Positions 31,201-42,300 of a stretch of 64,000 nt of DNA are shown in pieces (position 1 is the first letter of the stretch; the number at the start of each line of letters is the position of its first letter). The DNA is from Neovahlkampfia damariscottae (lineage: Eukaryota > Heterolobosea > Selenaionea > Neovahlkampfiida > Neovahlkampfiidae). The notes beneath the pieces were generated by a model. That model made no database searches, was not told where the DNA came from, and saw nothing but the letters and a program-made list of their open reading frames with translations. Both the position numbers and the translations under genes were made by a program. The stretch covers positions 1-64,000 of the forward strand of contig JABLTG010000081.1 of assembly GCA_016618085.1 (NCBI GenBank), written 5' to 3'.

Positions 31201-33711
31201 TCATCTCCAATTGTCAGAAATTTAGTTTCAAAAATGATTTTAGAAAGAACATTAGATGAACAACAAAGTTTGAAAGAATACTTCAAAAAAGAGAACTTAT
31301 TTGATATGTTATATGAAGGATTAATTTCAGAATCTGAAGAAATGAGAAATATGGCATCAAAAGAATTCTTGTATAAACAAAAGAGAGTTTCTTTTGATTT
31401 TAAAAATTCATTCATTCCAGATCAATATATAAAACATTTATCCAATGAAAATCCTTCAGTTAGAAATGCAGCATTAACAGTTTTGTTAAATTTTTCAGAA
31501 AATGGAGGTTATATTCCAATAGAAAATTTGTGTGATCAAATTTCAATTGGAGAATATGATGAGGTTTTTAAATTGATTTCATTGATCAATTTTTCAAATG
31601 AAAAAATATCCAATAAAGAAAAAATACTTGATACTTTAATTGAAGTATTTCAAGATCCAAGTTTGATTTATTCACTTTAATTTATGTAGAATGGGGAAAT
31701 AATAAAACTAGATATTATGCAATTTCGTTATTGGAACTTTTTTCATCATTAGGAAGAAAAAAAATAATCAAATGTAGTTTAGATATGATAAAAACAAATG
31801 AAAAAAATATTCATTTTAGATACTCAGCATTCAGAGTAATTGTCAAAATTATTAACATCTTTAGTTATTAATGGATATTTCCGAAAAAGGAAACTCTCAA
31901 GTTATAACTACTTGTTTGAATATTTTAAAAGATAAAAAATCAAATATTTTTGATATTGAACATTCATCAAATGTCCTTATCCAAATATCCGAAAAAGGAA
32001 ATATCCAATTGATATCTGCAATGTTAGGTGTTATAAGAAAATTCAAAGATTTTGATGATGATATGATTGTTGTTTGTGCATTGAAGATTTTAAATTGTGT
32101 TTGTATGAAAGGTGATTTTAGACTATTACATTCTCTTTTTCAATTAATTAGAAGTACAAGTTGTTCAGAAGAAATTAGAGATGAAGCATGTTACATTTTA
32201 GGAAATCATTCAAATTATACAAATGAAAAAGGTGGAGAAAAAGGTTTCATATCATTTTTACTTGAAATTTTGAAAAAAGAAAATTGGTATATTAGAGAAA
32301 GTGTTTTGAAAATTCTATTAACAAGATACAAAAATAATAATAAAAAAGAATGTATTGAATTAGTATTGAGATATGTCATTGAATATTCAGAATCAAAAGG
32401 TGAAATTAATTCAAAAATATTATTAAATTTGAATAAATTCATGAATGAAAAAACAACTTTTGAAGAATGTAATCAAATATTACTTCAAATGTTTACTGAT
32501 AAACAAGTTCCAAATTTTAGTTCTTTATTATTACAAAGTCACTCAAAACATAAAATTATTAGAGACATTTCATTGTATTTATTGTATAATTTTATGAATA
32601 AATCATTAAATCTTGATGATATCAATTATGGTTTGATAAATTAATGATTAATTTTTTAGTATTACAAACATGTTTAGATGATTTAGTGGATAATAGAAAA
32701 ATTCAAAAAGTAACATTGAGTATCATTGAAAAATGTTTAGAATCAAGTGAATGGAATGAAAAATTTATTGAATCTTCATTTTCCAAATTATTTTTAAAAT
32801 ATTCAGTATTTACAACAGATGCAATAGTTAAATACTTTGATTATTTATGTTTTATTTCAACAAAAATATCAACAAATATGAAAGAGACATTATTAAAAGA
32901 TTATCAATTTATTGTTAAAAATTTATGTTCAAATTCAGTAAAGATTAGGGATTCATTTGTAAAGATTTTTGGTTTTTATTCAACTGAAAAATTCTTTTTT
33001 ATTAAATCATTATTAAAATTATTTAATGATTCATCTTATCATCAAAATGAACAAAATAAAAGAGAATCAATTCTTGATGCAATTAATTTATCAATTCAAA
33101 TTTCATTGAAAGATTTAAATGATCTTTCATCATTTGAATTGTTAATTAAGAATTATATGAAATATATTCAAGATTCAAATCCAAATATATCAACAAAATC
33201 ATCATTTATTTTATTAGAATTACTCACAAAATATCAAAAATTCTATACAACTAAAATGATTGGTGGAATATCAAATATTAATGAAAGTATTAATAGTGGT
33301 ATTTCAGATTTCTTGGAAGATATTATTTCAAATTTGATTGATATTATGAAAATGAAATTATTTCATGTTAGAAAATCAGCAATCTATTCATGTAAAAATT
33401 TATTAAAATTTGAATTATCCACATTGGGAAAATCTACAATTTTAGATTCATTATTTAATTTATTATCTGATCCATCTGAAATAGTTTCAAATGAAGCTTT
33501 AAAGAATTTAGAATTTGAATTAGGTTTTGGAAATGATAAGATTATGATTTATTTAGTAGATAATGTTAAAAGAAATTTTTCAAATATTATTCGACACATT
33601 AGGGAGAAGAGAAAATTACAAACTTTTTTCTTGTCGAGAGAATTTTTTCAAAAATTAGCAAAAACTAAAACTATAGAGACTGAGTATATCTTTCTTGAAT
33701 TATCAAAATGA
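28265..33711 (+). CDS. protein kinase-NACHT NTPase-HEAT repeat protein (NLR-like)
   Basis: Thirteen exons (28265-28325, 28357-28386, 28417-28562, 28594-28743, 28777-28847, 28887-29103, 29140-29892, 29930-30929, 30962-31094, 31125-31660, 31690-31835, 31865-32630, 32660-33711) sum to 5,061 nt, 1,686 residues. Residues about 15-285 are a complete NEK-like kinase: GIGLKSEVYV, YALKKV, EAEIL, HRDIKPQN, DFG and YLAPE. A helical linker follows (FWEDNWKEKQFVDW). The NACHT domain has Walker A GATASGKTT near 503, Walker B ILLFDGLDE near 585, FSTRIS, and FNHLSFQEYLTA near 796, the winged-helix motif of NLR proteins. From about 830 to the end are HEAT/ARM helices (PSVRNAALTVLLNF, WYIRESVLKILL, FHVRKSAIYSCKNLL). 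Inferred role: a STAND switch with a kinase as the effector and HEAT repeats as the sensor. Ligand and substrate unknown. TGA stop. Confidence 0.85.
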
Positions 33712-33729
33712 ACATAATCCAAGTTATAT

Positions 33730-34435
33730 TTATTCTAAATATTTTTTTCTTTGATTCATCTATTATAAGTATTTTAAGTACATTTAAGATGATTACCATA
33801 TGTTTAAACATACTTGGATAAAATAAAGGTATTGATGTTATTAAAAATAAAAACAAGATAATATTGTGAGTTTTTGACATAGTTGTAATATCCTCTCTTG
33901 TTTTAATATTATCTGTGACTTTAGTTGATGGTGATGGTATTTGTAATTTAAATGTTTCAAGTATTAATAATGCTTCAGATAACATACCAACTGGATATAA
34001 CACTAAAAATGTGGAATATCTCAAATACTTTATCCAATACGGTTGAAAACCAATTTCTTTCAAAGAAAAATAAAAATATCTAATAGTATCACTCAATGAC
34101 CAACTCAATAATAATGGATATAATGTTCTTGAACTCTTTAATTTTGGTACTTTATCAACAACAAAATAGGTTATGAATAAACGAGCTAAAATTTGTTGAC
34201 AAGTCACTTTTGGTGAAGATTTGATGATTTTAAAATAAGAGTTCAATATATCCAAAATACCTAATGTTTGAAATGATTTAAGTATTAAATTAGTTCGATC
34301 CCAAGTTGTTTGTTCTTTTTTTTTTATATTTTTTCTTAAAGTTCTAAAGAATAAATACAGCCATCCAATTGACTGTATTAAATTATAAATACTCAAATAA
34401 ATGGTTTTTATTCTTCTTTTGTTTAACAAGTTCAT
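33730..34435 (-). CDS. HACD: 3-hydroxyacyl-CoA dehydratase (HACD/PHS1)
   Basis: Two exons (33730-33759, 33797-34435) make 222 residues. Typical PTPLA/HACD features: YLSIYNLIQSIGWLYL at the start, the GILDILNSYFKIIKSS helix, RLFITYFVV, LLSWSLSDTIRYFYFSL, and the catalytic region PYWIKYLRYSTFLVLYPVGMLSEALLI with the active Tyr and Glu. Six membrane spans are expected. The enzyme removes water in the third step of very-long-chain fatty-acid elongation in the ER. A 37-nt intron near the end replaces a long read-through tail by MNQRKKYLE, which matches the family's basic C-terminus (HMLxQRRKxL) and ends the gene 18 bp from the convergent kinase-NACHT stop instead of overlapping it. Confidence 0.9.
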
Positions 34436-34492
34436 TCTGTTAAAATGGAAAACGAAACTGATTGGTCAAATACTTTCTAAAGGTTTCTAAAA
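34436..34492. promoter_or_regulatory. 57-bp shared 5' region of HACD and dipeptidase genes
   Basis: Start codons of the two divergent genes are only 57 bp apart. An ATTGGTCA (reverse CCAAT) lies at 34461-34468, near the middle. Both 5' UTRs must be very short or overlap. Confidence 0.4.
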
Positions 34493-36091
34493 ATGAAGAC
34501 AAGTCAGCTAACTGCTCTTCTTTTAGTTGTTTTTATTAGTTTCATTTCTTGTAGTTGTTCTGCGAGTCGTGATGCCATTGAAGGTTTGAAACCAAAGAAA
34601 GTCTGGGTAAAAAAAAAGAAAAAAAATTAAAAAAGTTAAAAAAAGGATTTCTTTTATAAAGTATCATGTATACCTCGTTGCTCAGATAATGAAAAGGGAA
34701 TTAGAGACTATTTGATTGAAAATTATGCCAAAAAATATAAATACGAATATATTGTCGATAAAGCAGGTAATTTAATAATCAAAGTACCATCAACACCTGG
34801 TTTTGAATCTAAACCAACAATTATACTCCAAACTCATTTAGATATGGTTTGTGAAAAGAATGAAGGAACAAATCATGATTTTGAAAAAGATCCAATTCAA
34901 CTAATGAGAGATGAAACAAAAAAATGGATAAAAGCAAATCAAACAACACTTGGAGCAGATGATGGTATTGGAATGGCAAAAGCATTGAGATTAGGTTCAG
35001 ATAAAAATTTAAACCATGGTCCTTTAGAATTATTATTTACTGTTGGAGAAGAAATTGGTTTGATTGGTGCTTTAAATTTAGAAAAGGGAATTTTGAAAGG
35101 GAAAATTTTAATTAATATTGATTCATCAATTGAAGCTGGTATTACAGTTGGTTCAGCAGGTGGTTTAGATTTAGAAAATATATTTAGACCTTCTTTTAAA
35201 ATTGCACCTAGAAATCATCAAAATTATTCAATTAAGATTTATAAACTATTAGGTGGTCATAGTGGTGTAGATATTCATCGTAGAGTAAATGCTATTAAAG
35301 TTTTAATGAGATTATTAAATCATATTTCATTGGATGATGAAAATAGAGAATGGTTTAATGTTATAAATATCATAGCAAATTCAAAATCAAATGCAATTCC
35401 AAGAGAATCTACTTTAGAAATATCATTAAATCCAACTGATGAATCTAAACTCAAAAATTTGGTTGAAAAAATTATGAATGATATTAAACAAGAGTTCAAA
35501 ACAAATGAACCAAATTTATCATATTCCATTGAAAAATCAACAAAATTAAATGAAATTCAAAGAGTTTTAACAAAAACAGATGAAAAAAAAATTAGAAATA
35601 TTTTACAAGTTTTCCCAAATGGTGTTTTAACAATTGATCCTGATTTACCAGTTAAACAAGTTAAAACAAGCTCAAACCTTGCTGCTGTTGAATTAAAAGA
35701 TGGTAAATTTACAATTTTATCATCAATTAGATCATCTTCAGAAATTGATATGAATAATACTATTTCAATGATTGAGAATTTATTTGATTTAGTGAATGCA
35801 GAAACAAGAACATTTTCAAGATATCCTTCATGGAAACCAAATTTAAATTCTAATCTTTTGAAATATGCACAAAGTGCTTTCAAAGATGTAATGGGAAAAG
35901 AACCACAATTAACTGCAATTCATGCAGGTTTAGAACCAGGTGTAATTGAATCAATTTATCCAGGATTAGAAATGATGTCAATTGGATCTTGGTTAGATTC
36001 TCCTCATAGTCCAGATGAAAAGATTTTAATTTCAAGTATAAAACAATGTTATGATATTTTATTCAAAACAATTGAAAAATTATCAAAATAA
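34493..36091 (+). CDS. secreted PepD-like (M20) aminoacyl-histidine/non-specific dipeptidase
   Basis: Two exons (34493-34606, 34646-36091) give 519 residues. The first exon encodes a signal peptide (TALLLVVFISFISCSCSAS). Then comes a PepD/M20C metallopeptidase: LKPKKVWDFFYKVSCIPRCS, metal-binding LQTHLDMVCEKN, TLGADDGIGMAKAL, catalytic GEEIGLIGA, lid-domain KLLGGHSGVDIH, and C-terminal AIHAGLEPGVIE with SIGSWLDSPHSPDE. This is the bacterial-type cytosolic dipeptidase PepD, which cleaves a wide range of dipeptides with Zn/Co. Here the signal peptide points to the lysosome/phagosome or outside, useful to a bacterivore. No transmembrane segment follows the signal. Bacterial PepD lacks this leader, so its addition after transfer from bacteria is possible. 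Confidence 0.9.
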
Positions 36092-36101
36092 AAGTTTTGT
36101 T

Positions 36102-36168
36102 CACTTGAGAAAATGGTTATTACTTGAGAAATAAGATTGAAATAATTATCTACTTGAGAAATAAGATT
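36102..36168. repeat. short direct repeats with 30-bp period
   Basis: TACTTGAGAAATAAGATT occurs at 36121-36138 and 36151-36168, exactly 30 bp apart, and a shorter copy (CACTTGAGAAA) lies at 36103-36113. They fill most of the 102-bp gap between the convergent dipeptidase and malic enzyme genes. Probably simple tandem duplication in 3' UTRs. Confidence 0.7.
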
Positions 36169-36193
36169 TTGAAATCATTAAACAAAGAATAAT

Positions 36194-38022
36194 TTATAAT
36201 TTTGAATATTCTGGATAAAACATATACTCTGTTACAAGTTTATCAAAATCTGTGTCTTCTTTGAAATCTGATAATTTTTCTTTAACAGCTTGTTTAGCAA
36301 CAGCAACAGCAATTCTTTTTGAAATATCTCTAATTTTATTCAAATCTGGATATATTTTACCAGCAGCAAATTCTTCATCTGTTACACATCCAGCAAGTGT
36401 TTTTGCAGCAGTTAAAATCATTTCATTTGAAACATGTTTTGCACCAGATACAACTGAACCTAATCCTAAACCTGGAAAGATGTACATGTTATTTCCTTGA
36501 CCTGGTGTAAATGTTTTTCCTTTATAAACAACAGGATCAAATGGTGAACCAGATGCAAAAATACATCTTCCTTCAGTCCAATTATAAGCTTTTTCAGCAC
36601 TATTGAAAAATATATTAATTATGATAATTCTTCTTTACGATGTTTCACTTTTACTTGTTGGATTTGACAATGGAAAGATAATTGGTTTTTCAGAATGTTT
36701 TGCAAATTCTTTTACAATTTCTTCTGTGAATGAATCTCCTTGTCCAGATAATCCAATGAGACATGTTGGTTTAACAGCTTTGATTATATCTAATAATTCA
36801 GTATGTTGAGTTTCAAAGTCTTTTCTTGCAAATGGAACTTTGTGTGAAGCTAATTTATCACCTCTGTTATGTGTTACTAAACCTCTACTATCAACAAAGT
36901 AAAATGCACTATGAGCTTCTTCATAAGTTGCTCCAAAAGACATCATCATTTTTGCTTTAAAAAAATGTTTAAATCTCTTAATTTAAAATTTACTAATTTC
37001 TGTTGCAACACCAACTGCAGCTGATCCAGCTCCTAAGAAGACAATTTTATGTTTTTTCATTTCAACACCACTTAATTTAACAGCATTCATAAATCCTGAA
37101 ACAATAACAGCTCCTGTACCTTGAATATCATCATTAAAGCATAACATTTTATTTCTGTATTTTTCTAAAAGATCAAAACAAACATCATTTGAAAAATCTT
37201 CAAATTGAAGTAAACATTTTGGCCATTTATCTTAATATAATTTAAATTACAAAAAAAGAACTTTACCTTGAACAGCTACTAAGAATTCATCAACAAATTC
37301 AAAAAATTCATCACCACGAACTCTTTTCATTTTGTTTCCTAAATACAGAGGATCATTCAAAAATTCTTCATTATTTGTTCCAACATCTAAAGTGATTGGT
37401 AAAGTTTTTGATGGATCAAATCCTGCAGCAGCAATATATAATGATAATTTACCAACTGGAATACCCATACCATTAACTCCTAAATCACCAAGACCTAAAA
37501 TTCTTGAACCATCTGTTACTACAATAATATCAGGTGTACCACTCCAATTATCAAGAATACTTCTAATTTCTCCTTTATGATGTTTAATACTGATGTACAT
37601 TCCTTGAGTAGCTCTATTTTCATGAGAGAATTCTAAGCAAGCTTTTCCGACCTTTTTTAAAAAGTTGAATATCTTTTCTTTTTTTTTTTACTGTTGGAGT
37701 ATAGACAATTGGCATTGTTTCAACTAAATTTTCAACAACTAAACGATAAAATAATGTTTGGTTTCTAGCTGATAATGAATTGAGGTAAATCCATTTGTTT
37801 AAATCAACATCAAATTTTCTAAATTGTCTTAAACATCTTCCAACTTGTTGTTCAAGAGTTTCAACACTATAGGAGTTAATTTAAAAAGAAAACAAACTTT
37901 GTTGGTAAAAGACCTCTAATTTTGAGTTTCGTTCTTTCTTCCAAAGTGAATCCTGTACCTTTGTTGAAATGTGGATCATTAAGAATTTCAGATTTGTGAT
38001 GTTCGTATTGTTTTTCTTCCAT
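36194..38022 (-). CDS. malic enzyme (NAD(P)-dependent)
   Basis: Six exons (36194-36599, 36639-36954, 36994-37230, 37267-37651, 37692-37866, 37898-38022) give 547 residues, the usual size. Conserved stretches: [77 protein letters not shown], the Rossmann motif [12 protein letters not shown] and [10 protein letters not shown]. It converts malate to pyruvate and CO2 while reducing NAD or NADP. Cofactor choice cannot be read with certainty. The N-terminus ([19 protein letters not shown]) is acidic and not like a mitochondrial presequence, so a cytosolic location is likely. The start lies 88 bp from the next gene's stop, with ATTGGTTT at 38075-38082 upstream. Confidence 0.93.
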
Positions 38023-38110
38023 GTTTGTTACTTTTTTTTTGTATCGTTAAAAAAGTGATTCGAAGGTAAATCTAATTGGTTTATTAGCCATTGGCGATTT
38101 TAGATAAAAA

Positions 38111-39309
38111 TTATTGGTCAATTTTATTTTCGAATTCCTTCAATTTTTCTTCAATTTTTTCTTTTGAATCAGATATCCAACTTGGTAAATTAGTTTTGTA
38201 TTCAAATTTTTCTGATTTATATATCCAAGCATGAAGATATAACAACAATGATTCTGGATCAACATCCACTTTATTTTCCAAACATTCTTTGCATAATTCA
38301 TCAATTTCTTCTGTATTCTTCTTTAATTTTTTTTTTGGTGGCTCATCTGAATCTTTGGAAATTACCTCATTAGGTTTTGTAATTCCGCCACCATCTTGAA
38401 CAGTTGAATTTCCATATAAAGGGTCATTTGAAATCGGAAAATTTAAATGTTGTAAATGAACTCTTATTTGATGTGTTCTACCTGTAATTGGTCTACAAAA
38501 TACAAGACTTGTGTTTGTTTCTTGAGAATAACTAATCATTGAAAAAATAGTTTTTGAATCTTTTCCTTGTTCATTATCAACTTTCCAGAAACCTTGTCTA
38601 ACATCTTTTATTCCAATTTTCTCTTCACAAATGACTAAATCTCTGAAAAATAAATATTAAATGATTTCTCTTTTTACTCTTTAAATTTTCCGTTTACTTT
38701 GGCAAAATAAACTTTGGATATTTTTCCTTCTTGGATAAATTCTGAGTATTTTTTTGCCACATTTTTATCCTTTGCAATTAAAACTATACCACTTGTCAAT
38801 CTATCCAATCTGTGAATTGCTAAAAGGAAATAATTAATCTTTAAAATTTTTTTACGAAATAAATTTTTCAAATTATATTCTTTTTCTAAAATATAAGTTA
38901 TTGAATTCCTTCCATATCTTCCACAAGGATGTAGTGGAAGTGAAGGTGGTTTATCAATAACAATAAGTTTATCATCTGAAAATAATATTTCTATTTTTAA
39001 ATCTAACACCTAACAACAACTTATTAGAATTATTTTTTAATTTACTGGTAATTCATGACGATGTGTTTTATGTGCCAATGTTTTATTTTTTTTCAATACC
39101 GAATCTTTTTCTATTATTTTTCCGTTTAATGTTATTCTACCCATTTCAATAGCTTTTTCTAAATATTCTTTTGTGTAATAAGGAAATTCTTTCAAATACA
39201 TTTCTATTACTTTTTTTCCTTCCCATCTTTTTTTTACAAATGTTTCAAAATCATGATAATAAGGTTTTACAATTCTCAAACCATTTTCAAAAATGTATTC
39301 ATCAGTCAT
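38111..39309 (-). CDS. RluA-type RNA pseudouridine synthase (RPUSD2/Rib2-like)
   Basis: Four exons (38111-38642, 38678-38819, 38856-39009, 39046-39309) give 363 residues. An S4-like RNA-binding segment (KEYLEKAIEMGRITLNGKII) comes first. The catalytic domain has DKLIVIDKPPSLPLHPCGRYG, the RluA signature PIHRLDRLTSGI with the catalytic Asp, and CRPITGRTHQIRVHLQHLNFPISNDPLYG. The C-terminal LLLYLHAWIY completes the fold. An acidic/basic insert (about 245-300) separates the last two blocks, as in the eukaryotic RPUSD2/Rib2 group that modifies tRNA and mRNA. The fully spliced catalytic loop reads PIHRLD. Without the 36-nt intron at 38820-38855 the frame also stays open, so the intron is inferred from family alignment. 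Confidence 0.9.
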
Positions 39310-39390
39310 GTGTTTAGTTTTGGTTTGGTTGTGCACAAATAATTGGATGAAAAATAATCCAACAATAATATAAATAAAAATTTATTTTTT

Positions 39391-42300
39391 TTATGATGAA
39401 AATGAAGATTCAAGATATGCTTTATAATCATAACCATCATCTGTTTTTTTCATTGCAGACAAGAAATGTTCTGCTTGAGCTTTATCAAAGTTTGATGTAA
39501 TTTGTTGTTCTGTAATGAAATCTTTTCCACCTGCAATTTCTGAGAAAGCAGTCATTAAATCTGATTTTCCAGCACCTTCTTTAGCAACTGAAGAAATGAA
39601 AGAAATAAATTCATCAAATGAGATTTTTCCATCTTTATCTGTATCAAATTCAGCAAAAACTTTTTCTAATTCTTCATCAGGAATATCTTCACCAGCAGCA
39701 GCACAAGCAGCTTTGAATGGGAATTTTGTTAAAGAACCAGTATTTTCTTTATCAAAGAATTTAAAAGTATCACGAAAATCTTTAAGTTGTTCTTCTGAAA
39801 TACCTGATTGTTTTTGTGAAAGAATACCAGATTCAAGAGTTTCAATTCTTTTATCAATAACTTTTTCAAGTTGAGCATTTAAACCATTAATTTCTTGAAT
39901 AGTAGCAGGTGCTTGTTCTGCGATATTTGCTGATTCAACTTTTTCAAATGAAGCACATAATTTTTCAGCAGATGATTTACTTTCTGGTTTAACTTTTGTT
40001 GATAATTCTTTAACTTGTTTTAATTGTTCTTCTAATGATCCTTCTGTTAATTTTTCAACTTCATCTGATGTTTTTGAAACATAACTTTGAAATTCTGAAT
40101 ATTCTGATGTAAAGTCTTGAATTAATTTAACATTTTCTTCTTGAACTTTCTTTTCAGCTTCAATTGATTCTTTTTTTGTTGAAAATTCATCTTTTAAAGA
40201 TGTATATTTTGAACTTAAATCATCAAGTTTTAAATTTGTATAAGTTTGTGGATTTTCACCTTTATCTGTAATTTCTTTATGAATTCCTGACATTTCTGTA
40301 ACTGATGTTTCTTTTTCTGCATATTCTTTTTCTAATGCATCTGTTGAAGTTGCAATTTCTTCAACTTCTTCTACAGATGAAACATTAATTTTTTCTGATA
40401 AACTTGCACCTAAATCTTCAAGATAAACATCTAATGTTTGAGCAGCTTTTGAAAAATTAATACAAAGTTCTTCTGTAGCTTGTTTATCTGCTAATTTTTT
40501 CTTTAATTCTTCATCAACTTCTTTAACTCTTGATTCTAAATTTGTTAAAGTTTCTTTTGAAGTATCAATCATTCCTTGAACAACATCACCTTTTTCATGT
40601 TTTGATTCAATAAAATCAATTCCCATTTTTTCTGTTGTTGCAAATGCATTTTGAATACCTTTAAATTCATTTTCAAATCCAGATAAATTTTGAATACTTG
40701 CTTGAATTGCACCAATTGTATCTGATTTTGCAACTAATGAATCAAGTGATTTATTTTTATCTTCTGAATATGTTTTAATTTTATCAAATCTGATTTTTAA
40801 TTTAATAAGACTTCTTTCTAATTCTTTTCTTGTTTGATCAAGTTCTAATGTTTTTCTTTTTACGTATGATTCTAAACTATTTTGTGCAACTGTAACATTT
40901 CTTAAAGCAACTGAAATTCTTGAAGCAACATCTTTTGATTGAATTTCTTTAAACATTTCTTCTAATTCTCCAAGTTGTTTTTTTGATGATTCAACTGGTT
41001 CTGCTGATCTTGTTTTAAATGATTCTAATTGTGTTTTTGGTGAACCTTCATCAGGTTTTTCTAATTCTGATTTTTGTGTAGTACATTCATCAACAAATTT
41101 TTGTGCTTTTTCATCCCAAGATAAAACTAATTTTGTTAATTCTTCTTGAAGTTCTTTTTCTTTTTCAAGTTCAGTTTTTCTTTCTTCAACTTTTGATGAA
41201 ACTGAATTATATTTTTCTGTAATTTCATCACATTTTAATGAAGCATAAACTGATGAATCACCTCCAAGTTCTTTAATTTCTTTATCAAGATTTGAAATTG
41301 TTTCCATTGAACTTTTATTTTCTTCAAGTTTAGTTGCATGTCCTGCATTAAGATCAATTTTTGTTTGTGCTTCATCAACACTTGAACTTGAAACTGGTTC
41401 ATCTAAAAATGTTTTTGCATCTTCTAAAACTAAATTTAAAGCAGCAACTTCATTAGCAAATTGATTTGATTTTTCTTCAATTTGTTGTTTAACTTTAAGT
41501 AATTCTTCTAATTTTGTTTTATTTTCAGAGATTGAAGTTGAAATTTCTTCAATACCAGATTTTAATTTATTCATTGTTTCTTCAACTTCTGAAGATGATT
41601 CATCTAAATTATCAATTAAAATTTTTCCTAATTTTTCAGCTTCTGAGAATGTATTTTTAATTCCTTTAAATTCTGGTTTAAAAGTATCAATAAATCTAAG
41701 TTCAGCTTGAATTGCATTAATTGTTGTTGCTTTTGAATCTACTGATGCAAAATATTCTTTTTTTGTTGAATAAAATGTTTCAACTTTTGTTGTTTTTGTT
41801 TTGAAATCATTTGATGTCTTTTCTAAGAATTTAATTTTCTTTTCTAATTCTTCAGTTTTTCTATTGATAATATTTTCAACACCATCTTTTGAAACTGATA
41901 CACTTTCTAATGAAACTTGAACTCTTGAAATAACATCATTATCAAGTGAACTATAATATTCATCACATTCTTTGAATTTTTCAGTTGATTCTGGTTGAAC
42001 TTTATCAGAACGTGATTTAAAAGATTCTAATTGAGATTTTGGTGAACCTGATTCTATTTGATTTAAATCTTTTGTTTGGTCTTCACAATATTGAACAAAA
42101 CCACCTGCCATTGTATTCCATTTATCTAACATTTTAAGAATTTCTAATTGTCTTTCTTTTTCTTTTGCAAGTTCATCTTTTCTTTCACCAATTTTTGTTG
42201 ATGTTGTTTCATGTTTTGATTTTGCTTGTTCAAGATTTAAACTACTAAAAGCAGCTGGATCAGCACCAAGTTCTGTAATTTGTTTATCTAAATCAGTTAA

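Noticed and set aside
33671-33759. HACD overlapping the end of the kinase-NACHT gene
   Set aside because: The overlap exists only if the 33760-33796 intron is ignored. The spliced end MNQRKKYLE fits the family better.
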